A stretch of 64,000 nt of DNA from Devosia rhizoryzae (GTDB lineage: Bacteria > Pseudomonadota > Alphaproteobacteria > Rhizobiales > Devosiaceae), in contig NZ_CP068046.1 in assembly GCF_016698665.1 (NCBI RefSeq), forward strand, positions 2,046,001 through 2,110,000, read 5' to 3'. Positions 34,444-43,830 of this stretch are shown here, piece after piece (the stretch's first letter is position 1; the number at the start of each line of letters is the position of its first letter). The translations under genes were made by a program, and so were the position numbers. Under the pieces are notes generated by a model, which did no database searches, had not been told where the DNA came from, and saw only the letters and a program-made list of their open reading frames with translations.

Positions 34444-35274
34444 TCAGACCCAGTAGATGCGCTCGGCATTGCGATGAAAAAGTGCGGCCTGTTCGTCGTC
34501 GCTGGCCTTCGCCACGACCGCCCGGGCCGCATTGACCCAGTCGGTCAGCGTGCCGCCCGTCGTCGTCGCGACCGGATGGTCGGAGCCCCAGACGACGCGG
34601 TCCCAGCCAAAGCTTTCGATCATGTGCTCGATATAGGGGCGCAGCGTTTCGGCGTCCCAGCCGGGCGCGCAATGGTTGACGAGGCCCGAGACCTTACCGG
34701 CGACATTTGGCAGCGCCGCGACCTCGGCCAGCGCCGTGCGCCAGGGGTCGAGCCCCTCTCCCGCAATGTCGGGATTGCCACAATGATCGAGCACGAACTG
34801 CAACTCCGGCAAAAGCTTCGCCAGCCGCACGCCCAGATGAAGCTGGTCGGCACGGAGGCATAGATCGAAGGTCAGGTTCAGCGGAATAAGGCGCTTGAGG
34901 TTGTCGGCAAAGATCGGCGCCAGGCTAACATCGTCCGGCACTTCATGAAGAATGCGCCGCAAGCCCTTTACCTTGCCGCCCCCTGCATCGAGCGTGCGAT
35001 CCAGCAGTGCGGCAAAATTCTCGCCTTCCGGGCGGCAGGCCGCGACGGCGCCGACGATGCCGGGAAGGCCTACGACAAAGGCCGTTTCTCGCTCGATATC
35101 GGCTTCGGCAACATCGACTTCCATATGGAGCGCCGATTCGATGCCCAGCGCCCTGGCCTCGGCGAAATAGGCTTCGGCGGTCCAGGGCTTGTTGAGCTTG
35201 TGGCCCGGCCCGATCCACTCATAGCTTAGCCGGTCGGGATAGATCAGGTGCAGGTGGGTATCGAGGATGCGCAT
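34444..35274 (-). CDS. Amidohydrolase 2 family protein (lactonase-like)
   Basis: A 276-residue metal-dependent hydrolase of the amidohydrolase-related family, close in outline to L-fuconolactonase and 2-pyrone-4,6-dicarboxylate hydrolase. The N-terminal DTHLHLIYPDRLSY, the central VLDHCGNPD and the late VVWGSDHPVATT supply the expected metal and catalytic residues. It probably opens a sugar lactone or related ring. It starts 9 bases downstream of the DSD1-like gene. The exact substrate cannot be inferred. Confidence 0.82.
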   Translation of the reverse strand: MRILDTHLHLIYPDRLSYEWIGPGHKLNKPWTAEAYFAEARALGIESALHMEVDVAEADIERETAFVVGLPGIVGAVAACRPEGENFAALLDRTLDAGGGKVKGLRRILHEVPDDVSLAPIFADNLKRLIPLNLTFDLCLRADQLHLGVRLAKLLPELQFVLDHCGNPDIAGEGLDPWRTALAEVAALPNVAGKVSGLVNHCAPGWDAETLRPYIEHMIESFGWDRVVWGSDHPVATTTGGTLTDWVNAARAVVAKASDDEQAALFHRNAERIYWV

Positions 35275-35283
35275 CCCCTATGG

Positions 35284-36345
35284 CTAGTCCACCCTGCCCC
35301 GCGCCGCAACGGGGACCGTTTCGACCAGCGCGCCATCGCGGATGAGATGAACGTGGTCGAAAAGGTTGGTCACCGGGCAGCAGTGATTGGGGATGATGCG
35401 GATGACATCGCCGATCCTGGGCTTTTGCGCGCAGGCGGAAACGTCGATCGTGCCGTGTTCTTCGCTGAGACCGACAACCCTGGCGTCGGGATATTCGACG
35501 ACATGGCCATGGCCGACGAGACCGAGCAGGTCGCTGGTCAGTGCCTTGGAGCCCGCATCGATGATGGCGCGGTTTTCGGTCGGCCGCGAGACGATTGTGG
35601 CGAGCACGGTCAGCGCGCAATCCTCGAAGGTGGCGGCGCCGGCGGCCACTTGCGAGCGATCCATATAGATATAGGTGCCCGGCCGGTATTCGGTGGCGGG
35701 ACCGGCCTCGGCCATATGGCCGATATCCGGCGTGCCGCCCGTGGTGATGGCGGGGAGGTCGACGCCCGCCGCCTCGAACAAGGCCTTGGCGTCTGCCAAC
35801 CACGCGGCCGCCTCGCGATATTTACCCGCGGCGGGATAGGTCATCAGCCCGGCAAAGTGGAGGCCGGGGTGGCTCGCTATGATGCGCGCCAGATCGAATG
35901 CCGCCTGCGCCGACTGCACACCGCAGCGCCCCATGCCGGTGTCGCATTCCACGAACACGCCCAGCTTGTGGCCGGGATCAGCGAAGGTTTCCGTCAGACC
36001 CGCAACCGTTTCGGCGCTGTCGGCAACGGTGCGGATGGTGACGCGGTCATGCAGCGCCTTGAGGCGCGCGCGCTTGGCGGCGCCGATGATGTTGAAGGTG
36101 AGAAGCAGATCGTTGAGACCGGCATCGGCCATGACCTCGGCTTCGCCCAGCTTTTGCACGGTGATGCCGACGGCGCCCAGTTCGACCTGGCGCTTGGCAA
36201 AAAGGGGAAGCTTGTGCGTCTTGATATGCGGGCGCAAGGCAATCCCTGCCGCATCGGCCGCCGCCTGTGCCTTTTTGAGATTAGCCTCGGAGCGATCGAG
36301 ATCGATGAGGACGGCGGGCGTGTCTATATCGGTAAACTGGGTCAT
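35284..36345 (-). CDS. D-serine dehydratase/D-threonine aldolase-like PLP enzyme (DSD1 family)
   Basis: A 353-residue fold-type III PLP enzyme of the alanine-racemase-like family that includes eukaryotic-type D-serine dehydratase, D-threonine aldolase and D-threo-3-hydroxyaspartate dehydratase. The PLP lysine is in LRPHIKTHKLPLF near residue 42. A C-terminal NHCCPVTNLFDHVHL supplies the His/Cys metal site of the family. It overlaps the SDR gene by 4 bases. A dehydratase activity would fit the nearby RidA, which clears the enamine product; an aldolase is equally possible. Confidence 0.82.
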   Translation of the reverse strand: MTQFTDIDTPAVLIDLDRSEANLKKAQAAADAAGIALRPHIKTHKLPLFAKRQVELGAVGITVQKLGEAEVMADAGLNDLLLTFNIIGAAKRARLKALHDRVTIRTVADSAETVAGLTETFADPGHKLGVFVECDTGMGRCGVQSAQAAFDLARIIASHPGLHFAGLMTYPAAGKYREAAAWLADAKALFEAAGVDLPAITTGGTPDIGHMAEAGPATEYRPGTYIYMDRSQVAAGAATFEDCALTVLATIVSRPTENRAIIDAGSKALTSDLLGLVGHGHVVEYPDARVVGLSEEHGTIDVSACAQKPRIGDVIRIIPNHCCPVTNLFDHVHLIRDGALVETVPVAARGRVD

Positions 36346-37103
36346 TGCGCTCTGAGCACTTCATCGACGAAGCGGAGGTTGCCGGCAAGGAGCCCGGCAT
36401 CGACAGGCACGGTGACGCCGGTAATGCCGGAGGCGGCGTCGGAAGCAAGGAACAGCGTCGTATTGGCGACTTCCTCGGGGCTGACCATGCGGCCTAGGGG
36501 ATAGTGCGGCAACACCTTGTCGAGGAGGCGCGGATCGCCTTCGAGCCGATGGTCCCAGGCCGGGGTGCGAACCGAGCCGGGCGCGACCACATTGGCGCGC
36601 ACGCCGCGGCCGCCCAACTCCACGGCGATGGCCTTGGCATAGGCCACGAGGCCCGCCTTGGCGGCGGAATAGGCCGGATTGCCGAAATGCTGGAAGGCAT
36701 TGACCGAGGAAATGAAAACGACAGTGCCGGAGCCGCGCTCGGCCATGGCCTTGCTGATCGGATCGACTAGGGCATAAGCCCCGTTGAGATTGATCGCCAT
36801 TTCGCTTTGCCAAACCGCATCATCGAGCTGGCCCAGATGTTCGGCGCGGGTGAAGCCGGCATTGGCGATGACCACGTCGGGGGCGCCATGCGTCGCGATA
36901 TCGGCAAGCACCGCGGCGCGCGTCGCCTCGGCATCGGACTGGTCGAAGACTAGCTCGCGGGAGGCCGATAGCTCGATGATCGGCTCGCGATCGGCCGCGA
37001 TGATCCTGGCGCCAGCGGCATGAAATGCCTGCACCAGCGCGCGGCCGATGCCGCCGCCAGCGCCAGTGATCAGAACGCTTTTGCCTTCCAGCCCCAAATG
37101 CAT
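36342..37103 (-). CDS. Short-chain dehydrogenase/reductase
   Basis: A 253-residue classical SDR. The NAD(P) motif TGAGGGIG, the NAG-type ANAGF, catalytic Ser (FISSVNAF) and YxxxK (YSAAKAG) are intact. An Asp at the end of beta-2 (AADREP) suggests NAD preference. It begins one base after the RidA stop and overlaps the next gene by 4 bases, so it is tightly coupled in the cluster. It probably oxidises a hydroxyl of the cluster's unknown substrate. Confidence 0.88.
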   Translation of the reverse strand: MHLGLEGKSVLITGAGGGIGRALVQAFHAAGARIIAADREPIIELSASRELVFDQSDAEATRAAVLADIATHGAPDVVIANAGFTRAEHLGQLDDAVWQSEMAINLNGAYALVDPISKAMAERGSGTVVFISSVNAFQHFGNPAYSAAKAGLVAYAKAIAVELGGRGVRANVVAPGSVRTPAWDHRLEGDPRLLDKVLPHYPLGRMVSPEEVANTTLFLASDAASGITGVTVPVDAGLLAGNLRFVDEVLRAQ

Positions 37104-37487
37104 TTACGGACCCTTATAGGCGACGCAGTCGATCTCGACCTTGCAATCGACCATCATATGGCTCTGCACGCAGGCGCGGGCCGGCGGGTGCTCGCCGAAA
37201 TAGCTCTTGTAGACGGCGTTGAAGCTCCAGAAGTCGCGCGGATCGTCGAGCCAGACGCCGCAGCGGACGACATGCTCGAGGCCAAAACCGGCTTCTTCGA
37301 GAATGGCGATGACGTTTTTGATGGTGAGATGGGTCTGCTCGATAATGCCGGTGCCGACGATCTCGCCGTCCTTCATTGGCACCTGGCCTGAAACATAAAG
37401 CCAGCCACCCGCTTCGACGGCACGCGCAAAGGGAAGGTTCTGGCCACCGGCCCCGGACTTTTCTGCGCCATAGCGGATGATCGGCAT
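37104..37487 (-). CDS. RidA family enamine/imine deaminase
   Basis: A 127-residue RidA/YjgF-type protein that hydrolyses reactive enamines and imines to ketones and ammonia. Family marks are LYVSGQVPMKDGEIVG, IKNVIAILEEAGFGLEHVV and PPARACVQSHMMVDCKVEID; an Arg in the PPARACV motif corresponds to the catalytic Arg. The ATG at 37487 is preceded by AGGAG six bases earlier, which decides it over an open frame of 45 further codons. First gene of the leftward cluster, divergent from the M81 gene. Confidence 0.88.
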   Translation of the reverse strand: MPIIRYGAEKSGAGGQNLPFARAVEAGGWLYVSGQVPMKDGEIVGTGIIEQTHLTIKNVIAILEEAGFGLEHVVRCGVWLDDPRDFWSFNAVYKSYFGEHPPARACVQSHMMVDCKVEIDCVAYKGP

Positions 37488-37522
37488 GCCTGCTCCTGAA
37501 AGTAAATTTCGTTTGTTGAGCC

Positions 37523-37553
37523 ATTGTAGAGCGAAAAGGCGTATATCTGGCAA
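37523..37553 (-). promoter_or_regulatory. Promoter candidate for the RidA cluster
   Basis: On the minus strand TTGCCA (37548-37553) and TACAAT (37523-37528) are separated by 19 bases in an AT-richer gap between divergent genes. The spacing is long, so this is a candidate only. Confidence 0.3.
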
Positions 37554-37636
37554 GTGGGCATGCAAAACATGAAAATTTCTTACGTGATCGTGGCGCCGGG
37601 GTCGTGTAGCGTGCGGGCACAAGAAAAAGGTGCCCC

Positions 37637-39097
37637 TTGCGCATTTTCACTGCCGCCCTCGCCACTGAGACCAATACGTTTTCCCCCATTGCCGTCGACA
37701 AGCGCGCCTTCGAGGCATCGCTTCATGCCAAGCCGGGCCAGCATCCGGCGACGCCGACACTCTGCACGGCGCCGATTACGGTGGGTCGCGAAGTCTGCGC
37801 CCGAGAAGGCTGGACCTTGATCGAGGGAACAGCCAGCTGGGCCGATCCGGCGGGGCTGGTGGCGCGGGCAACCTATGAAGAGCTGCGCGACGAAATCCTG
37901 GGCCAGCTCGAAGCGGCGATGCCGGTCGATGCCGTGGTCCTCGGGCTTCATGGCGCGATGGTGGCGCAGGGCTATGACGATGCGGAGGGAGACATCCTGA
38001 CACGCGTGCGCGCCCTCGTCGGGCCAGACGTGCTGGTCTGCGCGGAACTCGATCCGCATAGCCACCTTACCGGGAAGCGTGCGGCGGCCGCCGACTTCTT
38101 TGTCTACTTCAAGGAATTTCCCCATACTGATTTCGTCGATCGGGCGCGCGATCTTTGGAATATTGCGGCACGGACGCTAAGGGGCGAGGTGCGGCCGGTG
38201 ATGAGCGTCTTCGATTGCCGCATGATCGATGTATTCCCGACCTCAAAGCAACCGATGCGCGGCTTTGTCGACCGGCTTTTCGCGCTCGAGCAAAGCGAGC
38301 CGGGCCTGTTGTCGCTCTCGGTCGTGCACGGTTTCATGGCCGGCGACGTGCCGGAAATGGGCACCAAGGTCATCGCCGTGACCGACAATCAGCCCGAACT
38401 TGGCGGGGCGCTCGCCGAGCGCCTCGGCCGCGAGCTTTTTGCCATGCGCGGCACGTTCATGGTCAGCCAAGTCGACGAGCAGACCGCGGTGGACGCCGCC
38501 ATCGCAGCGCCGCGCGGGCCGGTGGTGATCGCCGATGTATGGGACAATCCGGGCGGTGGCACGGCGGGGGACGCGACGGTTATCCTCGGCGAGCTGATCC
38601 GGCGCGGCGTCCAGGATGTGGCGGTGGGAACGATCTGGGACCCGATCGCCGTGCAGATCTGTTTTGCGGCCGGCGTCGGCGCGCAGATCCCGTTGCGCTT
38701 CGGCGCTAAATCGGCGCCGATGACGGGCAATTCGATTGACGCCGTGGTGACGGTCAAAGCGCTGCGCAACAACGCCGAAATGCGCTTTGGCGAAAGCTTT
38801 GCGCCCTTCGGCGACGCCGCCTGGGTAAGCTTTGACGGCATCGACGTCATCCTCAATTCGACCCGGGCGCAAAGCTTCGACCCAAGCCTTTTTTCAGTGA
38901 TGGGAATCGATCCCACTTTGCGCAAGGTGCTGCTGATCAAGTCGACCAATCACTTCTACGATTCGTTTTCGAGGATCGCGTCGGAGATCGTTTATTGCTC
39001 GGCTGGAAAGCCTTATCCGAACCGGCCGGCCGAAACGGATTATCGCAAAGCGCCAAGGAACATATGGCCGATGGTGGAGGATCCTTGGGCTCATTGA
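37637..39097 (+). CDS. M81 family metallopeptidase (MlrC-like)
   Basis: A 486-residue MlrC/M81-family protein. MlrC was described in microcystin degradation, but most homologs lie in unrelated catabolic clusters and their true substrates are unknown. Candidate metal-site residues are in LGLHGAMVAQGYDDAEGD, AELDPHSHLT and YFKEFPHTDF; the C-terminal domain contains VWDNPGGGTAGD. The start is TTG at 37637. It is divergent from the RidA-SDR-DSD1 cluster with a 149-bp AT-richer gap, so a shared regulator and pathway are likely. Confidence 0.85.
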   Translation: MRIFTAALATETNTFSPIAVDKRAFEASLHAKPGQHPATPTLCTAPITVGREVCAREGWTLIEGTASWADPAGLVARATYEELRDEILGQLEAAMPVDAVVLGLHGAMVAQGYDDAEGDILTRVRALVGPDVLVCAELDPHSHLTGKRAAAADFFVYFKEFPHTDFVDRARDLWNIAARTLRGEVRPVMSVFDCRMIDVFPTSKQPMRGFVDRLFALEQSEPGLLSLSVVHGFMAGDVPEMGTKVIAVTDNQPELGGALAERLGRELFAMRGTFMVSQVDEQTAVDAAIAAPRGPVVIADVWDNPGGGTAGDATVILGELIRRGVQDVAVGTIWDPIAVQICFAAGVGAQIPLRFGAKSAPMTGNSIDAVVTVKALRNNAEMRFGESFAPFGDAAWVSFDGIDVILNSTRAQSFDPSLFSVMGIDPTLRKVLLIKSTNHFYDSFSRIASEIVYCSAGKPYPNRPAETDYRKAPRNIWPMVEDPWAH

Positions 39098-39223
39098 AGG
39101 CCCCCTCACCCGGCCTTCGGCCGACCTCTCCCCCATGGGGAGAGGTGTCGCTGCGCGACCGTTGAGCACCCACCCCTCCCTTCGGGGGAGAGGTCGCCGC
39201 GAAGCGGCGGGTGAGGGGGCCTT
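39098..39223. repeat. Interspersed inverted repeat, family D, copy 1
   Basis: A 126-bp element with outer arms AAGGCCCCCTCACCC...GGGTGAGGGGGCCTT, inner arms GACCTCTCCCC...GGGGGAGAGGTC and small CGGCCTTCGGCCG / CGCCGCGAAGCGGCG hairpins. It fills the whole gap between the M81 gene and the tadA stop. Related partial copies are at 44497-44550 and in cobN at 60795-60855. Confidence 0.88.
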
Positions 39224-39665
39224 AGCGCAGCTTCCTGAAAAACGCCGTCAGCATCGCCTCTGCCCTGCCCGCCGAAACCCCGCCGATCACCTCCGGATGG
39301 TGGTGACAGGTCGGCTGATCAAACAGGCGGATGCCGTTCTCGACGGCGCCGGCCTTGATGTCCTCGGCGGCAAAGTAAACACGGCGCAGGCGGGCGTGGG
39401 CTATGGCTCCGGCGCACATGGCGCAGGGCTCGAGCGTCACGTAGAGGTCGCAGCCATCGAGGCGGCCGGTATTGCGTGTCGCCAAGGCAGCGCGGATCGC
39501 CAGCATTTCGGCATGCGCCGTCGGATCGCGCAGCGCCTGCATGCGGTTGCGGTCAGCGGCCAGGATGCGCGTGCCGTCCATGATCACGGCGCCGATCGGC
39601 GCCTCGCCGACATCGGCGGCCTCCTGGGCAAGGCGCAGGGCAAGGTCCATCGGGCTTTCGGTCAT
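39222..39665 (-). CDS. tadA: tRNA-specific adenosine deaminase
   Basis: A 147-residue zinc deaminase that converts A34 to inosine in the anticodon of tRNA-Arg(ACG). The active site HAEMLA and the zinc motif PCAMCAGAI are intact, with the family's FDQPTCHHHPEV substrate loop. Its start overlaps the stop of the upstream hydrolase gene by 4 bases. The stop codon lies at the very edge of a family-D repeat, so the gene's last bases border the element. Confidence 0.94.
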   Translation of the reverse strand: MTESPMDLALRLAQEAADVGEAPIGAVIMDGTRILAADRNRMQALRDPTAHAEMLAIRAALATRNTGRLDGCDLYVTLEPCAMCAGAIAHARLRRVYFAAEDIKAGAVENGIRLFDQPTCHHHPEVIGGVSAGRAEAMLTAFFRKLR

Positions 39666-41371
39666 GGCTCACCCGCAGCATAACGTTCGGTGCCTATAGC
39701 AGCTTTCAAGGCCCCAATTTCCGCTGCCGTCCAACCCTGAGGCTGGGTCACTTCCATCCAGGCATCGATATAGTGCTCGGGCGCATAATTGTGCCCGTAG
39801 CCGAGCGGCGCGGTCTGCGCCAGCGCCGTATCGAGCGCCAGTTGCAGGAAGGTGATGAGCGGATACCAGTTGAGCGCCGGGGAGACGTCGGGCCCGCGCG
39901 GCCAATCGAGCCAGGCCGGCTTTTGCCAATCGGCGGCAAAGGAAAAAAAGACGATGGGGTCGCTGGCATATTGGAGAAACACGATACGCATCGGCCCCCA
40001 CGCCACCGCGTCCCAGCCTTCGGCGCCGGATTGGTTCATGAAGCGGATGGACGACGAATTGCCGAAGCGCGGCAGCCAATAGGGCGTGCCGGGCTGGCGT
40101 CCCTCCGTCATCCGGCTCCAGACCGGACTGGAAAATGGCGGGCCTGCCCAAAGCGCACCCTGGAACGGATCGGCTAGGACATTGTAGACCGTGGTCGAGT
40201 TCTGCGACGCGAGCGCGCCGAGGCTCAAGCCATAAAGATAGAGGCGCGGGCGCGCATCGCGCGGCAGTTGCGTCCAGAAATTATAGACGGCGTTGAACAG
40301 CGCCTGCCCGGTTTCGGCGCCATATTCGGGCTCGACCAGCAGCGACAGCGCGCTGGTGAGATAGGAATATTGCACGGCAACGCTGGCGACATCGCCGCCA
40401 TGCAGCAGTTCGAGCGTGTCGATGCCCGCTGGATCGACCCAGCCCGTGCCCACCGGCATGATGAGGACTAGGACGGAGCGCTCGAAGGCGCCGATGCGCT
40501 GCAGCTCCGCCAGCGCCAGCGCCGCCCGGGCTTCCGGCGTTTCGGCGGAGCGCAGGCCGACATAGGTGCGGAGCGGTTCGATCGCAGGCTTGCCCGTTAG
40601 CGCGGATATAGCCTCTGCGGTTTGGCGGGTGCGAAGGTAGGGTCGCGCGTCGCTGCCGATGGTTTCCCAATCGATCAGCGATTGGCTGCTGCCGCTTTCA
40701 TACCAGAGCGAAGGCGGCTCCTGGTCGGTCGAGACCAGTTCATCGAGGCCCTGGTAAAAGGCATCGGCGGCCCGTAGGGCATTGCGCCAGAAAAGATTGT
40801 TGACCAGCGATCCGACCACGATCGCCACCAGAACCGTGGCGAGGACCGCAGCGGCACGCGGCGGCAACAATGGCGCAAGCCAGCGCCAAACCAGGCGGAT
40901 CAGCGTCACCAGGAGCTTGCCCAAGACCATCAAGGCCGCAGCGATCGGCAGCGCCACGGCAGCGATCACCAAAGGCTGGAAACCATCGACCGGCGGCAGG
41001 CCCATGACGGCGCGCACGGAGTTCTGCCAAAGGCTCGAATAGCTCAATCCGAGCAGCACGAGGCCAAGCGCGAGGAGCGCAACCAGCGCCCCGAGGATGC
41101 GGGTGACCCGCCCCGGTGGCACTTTGAGGCCCAAAAAGCCCCAGAGCCAGTGGCCGAGATTGCCCGCGCCATAACCCACGGCAAAGCAGCAGCCGGACAG
41201 AATGCCTTGGACGCTTTCGGTGCGCGGCAGGAGCGAAGGCGTAAGCGACAGCGTGAATGCCACGGCGCCAAGCAAGAGACCGGGCATGGAGAAATGATGC
41301 GCCGTCACATCCCAAAGGGCATTGGCGCGGCTGGTCCAGCTCGCCTTGTGGGATGGATGGGTGACGCTCAT
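39662..41371 (-). CDS. Membrane alpha/beta hydrolase (Abhydrolase_9 type)
   Basis: A 569-residue protein with five or six N-terminal membrane helices (about residues 28-200) followed by a large catalytic domain facing one side. The nucleophile elbow LYGLSLGALAS is visible near residue 395, and VLVLIMPVGTGWVDPAGID is typical of the family (PF10081 with an N-terminal PF15420-like domain). The substrate is unknown; lipid ester or wax metabolism has been suggested for relatives. It overlaps tadA by 4 bases. It is divergent from mutL with a short gap. Confidence 0.8.
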   Translation of the reverse strand: MSVTHPSHKASWTSRANALWDVTAHHFSMPGLLLGAVAFTLSLTPSLLPRTESVQGILSGCCFAVGYGAGNLGHWLWGFLGLKVPPGRVTRILGALVALLALGLVLLGLSYSSLWQNSVRAVMGLPPVDGFQPLVIAAVALPIAAALMVLGKLLVTLIRLVWRWLAPLLPPRAAAVLATVLVAIVVGSLVNNLFWRNALRAADAFYQGLDELVSTDQEPPSLWYESGSSQSLIDWETIGSDARPYLRTRQTAEAISALTGKPAIEPLRTYVGLRSAETPEARAALALAELQRIGAFERSVLVLIMPVGTGWVDPAGIDTLELLHGGDVASVAVQYSYLTSALSLLVEPEYGAETGQALFNAVYNFWTQLPRDARPRLYLYGLSLGALASQNSTTVYNVLADPFQGALWAGPPFSSPVWSRMTEGRQPGTPYWLPRFGNSSSIRFMNQSGAEGWDAVAWGPMRIVFLQYASDPIVFFSFAADWQKPAWLDWPRGPDVSPALNWYPLITFLQLALDTALAQTAPLGYGHNYAPEHYIDAWMEVTQPQGWTAAEIGALKAAIGTERYAAGEP

Positions 41372-41465
41372 GATTTAGCTCAAGCGGGAATCCGGGCGTG
41401 GGTCAACCACCGGAGTGGGAAGAGCGCCGCCCCTGCCCTATATTGGTGACCCAGGAGAGTCGCCC

Positions 41466-43235
41466 TTGCCGATACGCCAACTACCCGAGGACCTGATCAA
41501 CCGCATCGCCGCCGGCGAAGTGGTGGAGCGGCCCGCCAGCGTCGTCAAGGAGCTGGTCGAGAACTCAATCGATGCCGGCGCGCGGCGCATCGTCGTCACC
41601 ACCGCCAATGGCGGCATGGACCTGATCCGCATCAGCGATGACGGCCACGGCATGGATCGGCAGGATCTTTTGCTGTCGGTTGAACGGCACGCCACCTCCA
41701 AGCTCAGCATGGACGACCTCGACGATATCCGCACCCTTGGCTTCCGCGGCGAGGCGCTGGCCTCGATCGGGTCGGTCGCGCGGCTCTCGGTGGCCTCGCG
41801 AACCGCCGATGCCGAGAGCGGGTTGGTGCTGGTCGTCGACAATGGGCGCCGCTCCGGCCCCATGCCGCAGGCGATGAACCGTGGCACGGTGATCGAAGTA
41901 CGCGACCTCTTCGCGCAGGTGCCGGCGCGGCGCAAATTTCTCAAATCCGCCCGGGCGGAAGGCGCCGCGATCACCGACGTGGTCAAGCGCCTCGCCATGG
42001 CCAATCCGCAGGTGCATTTCGTGCTCGAGGGCACGGACCGCACGGCGAGCAACTGGCCTTCCGTCGGCGAAGGCGCGCTACAGGCCCGGCTCGGCCAGGT
42101 CATGGGCGCCGATTTTGTCGAAAACGCCGTCGTGCTCGCAACGCAGCGGCATGGCATCGTCGTTGCCGGCATGGCGGGGCTGCCGACCTATACTCGCGCC
42201 AATTCGCTGTCGCAGTTCTATTTCGTCAACGGCCGCTCGGTCCGTGACAAGGTGCTGGTCGGCGCCGTGCGCGCGGCCTATGCCGACTACACTTTCCGCG
42301 ACCGCTTTCCGGTCGTCTCGCTCTATGTCGCCATCGACCCGGCCGAGGTCGACGTCAACGTCCATCCAGCCAAGGCCGAACTGCGCTTCCGCGACCAGGG
42401 CGCCCTGCGCGGCGCGGTGATCACCGCGATCGGACAGGCCCTCGCCGCAGCAGGGTTCAAAGCTTCGACCACGGTCGCCGAAGACATAATTGAAGCCTTC
42501 AAGGCGCCGGAAATGGCCGAAACACCGGCGCGCAGCGGCTGGGAGCCACAAGCGACACCGATCGCCCGCCTGGCGCCAGGCGAACAGCTGCAGGGTTTCG
42601 CCGAACCCAGCGCCCGCGTCGAGCGCTTCGAACCAGTGGGCGACGTCCCCGACTATCCGCTCGGCACGGCCCGGGCGCAGATGTTCGACAACTACATCAT
42701 CGCGCAAAATGGCGGCGGGCTCCTCCTCGTCGACCAGCACGCCGCGCATGAACGGCTGGTCTATGAGCGCTTCAAGGCCCAGATGGCGTCCGGCCCCGTC
42801 GCGAGCCAAAGGCAGCTGATCCCGGTGATCGTCGAGCTGCCCGAAGAGGATTGCGGGCGCCTCGAGGAAGCCGCGCCCGAACTCGAGCGCTTCGGGCTTT
42901 ACCTCGATCGCTTCGGCCCCCGCGCCATCGCCGTGCGCGAGACACCGGCCCTCCTTGGCACGACCGACATTGCCGGCCTCGTCCGCGATCTTGCCGATGG
43001 CCTTGCCGAATGGGACAGCACCGCGGCCCTCTCCGACCGCATGGAGGCCATTATCGCCCGCATGGCCTGCCACGGCTCGGTGCGCTCGGGCCGGCGGCTT
43101 CGCGTCGACGAGATGAACGCGTTGCTCCGCGACATGGAAGCCACGCCCCATTCGGGCCAGTGCATCCACGGCCGCCCGACCTATGTCGAGCTCAAGAAGG
43201 GCGACATCGAGCGGCTGTTCGGGCGCAGCCGATGA
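41466..43235 (+). CDS. mutL: DNA mismatch repair protein MutL
   Basis: A 589-residue mismatch-repair ATPase. The GHKL motif IAAGEVVERPASVVKELVEN and FRGEALASIGSV are intact. The C-terminal domain carries the endonuclease motif DQHA-x2-E-x4-E (LVDQHAAHERLVYERF), the ACHGSVRSG element and CIHGRPTYVEL, so this is the nicking type of MutL used where MutH is absent. The start is TTG at 41466, six bases after AGGAG; an ATG 17 codons upstream is less likely. The stop overlaps the next ATG (ATGA). Confidence 0.96.
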   Translation: MPIRQLPEDLINRIAAGEVVERPASVVKELVENSIDAGARRIVVTTANGGMDLIRISDDGHGMDRQDLLLSVERHATSKLSMDDLDDIRTLGFRGEALASIGSVARLSVASRTADAESGLVLVVDNGRRSGPMPQAMNRGTVIEVRDLFAQVPARRKFLKSARAEGAAITDVVKRLAMANPQVHFVLEGTDRTASNWPSVGEGALQARLGQVMGADFVENAVVLATQRHGIVVAGMAGLPTYTRANSLSQFYFVNGRSVRDKVLVGAVRAAYADYTFRDRFPVVSLYVAIDPAEVDVNVHPAKAELRFRDQGALRGAVITAIGQALAAAGFKASTTVAEDIIEAFKAPEMAETPARSGWEPQATPIARLAPGEQLQGFAEPSARVERFEPVGDVPDYPLGTARAQMFDNYIIAQNGGGLLLVDQHAAHERLVYERFKAQMASGPVASQRQLIPVIVELPEEDCGRLEEAAPELERFGLYLDRFGPRAIAVRETPALLGTTDIAGLVRDLADGLAEWDSTAALSDRMEAIIARMACHGSVRSGRRLRVDEMNALLRDMEATPHSGQCIHGRPTYVELKKGDIERLFGRSR

Positions 43236-43741
43236 CTCTCTGGTTCACCAGCGACACGCATTTTGCCGATTCCCGTGTTCTCAAGATCGACCGCCGCCCC
43301 TTTGCCAACATGGCGGAACACGATGGGGCCCTGATCGCGAACTGGAACGCGCTCGTCGCACCCGAAGACGAGATCTGGCACCTGGGCGATTTCGCGCGCG
43401 GCACGACCGAGGAGGTCGAGGCGGTCCTGGCGCAGCTCCACGGCACCAAGCACTTGGTCATCGGCAACAACGATCCGGAGCCGACGCTTTCCGCTAAAGG
43501 CTGGGCCAGCCTGCAGCACTACCGGGAAATGCGTATCGACGGGCAACTCTTTATCCTCTGCCACTACCCATTCCGAACCTGGAACCAGATTGGCAAAAAG
43601 TCGATCAACCTCCACGGCCATTCACACGGCAAGCTGACCCCGGTCACGCGTCAATTCGACGTCGGCGTCGACCCGCAGGGACTAAGGCCGCGGCGGATCG
43701 AGGAGATCGTCGTGTCACGGAGAAAGACCAAGGCTGGCTAG
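43232..43741 (+). CDS. Metallophosphoesterase (calcineurin-like)
   Basis: A 169-residue calcineurin-like phosphoesterase. Metal-binding motifs are in order: FTSDTHFADSRV, WHLGDFARG, VIGNNDPEP, CHYPFRTW and HGHSHGKL. These short proteins resemble the YfcE-like or phage-type group, acting on phosphodiesters or nucleotides; the substrate is unknown. The ATG overlaps the mutL stop by 4 bases, so it is cotranslated with mutL. I know of no established mismatch-repair role. Confidence 0.85.
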   Translation: MTLWFTSDTHFADSRVLKIDRRPFANMAEHDGALIANWNALVAPEDEIWHLGDFARGTTEEVEAVLAQLHGTKHLVIGNNDPEPTLSAKGWASLQHYREMRIDGQLFILCHYPFRTWNQIGKKSINLHGHSHGKLTPVTRQFDVGVDPQGLRPRRIEEIVVSRRKTKAG

Positions 43742-43830
43742 CCCAGGCGAAATCCTTTGGGTAATTAGTCAAACGCCGCAAATCCTCTTGCGATGACCAG
43801 TTCCGCTACTAACCATACGTACTGGTACCC

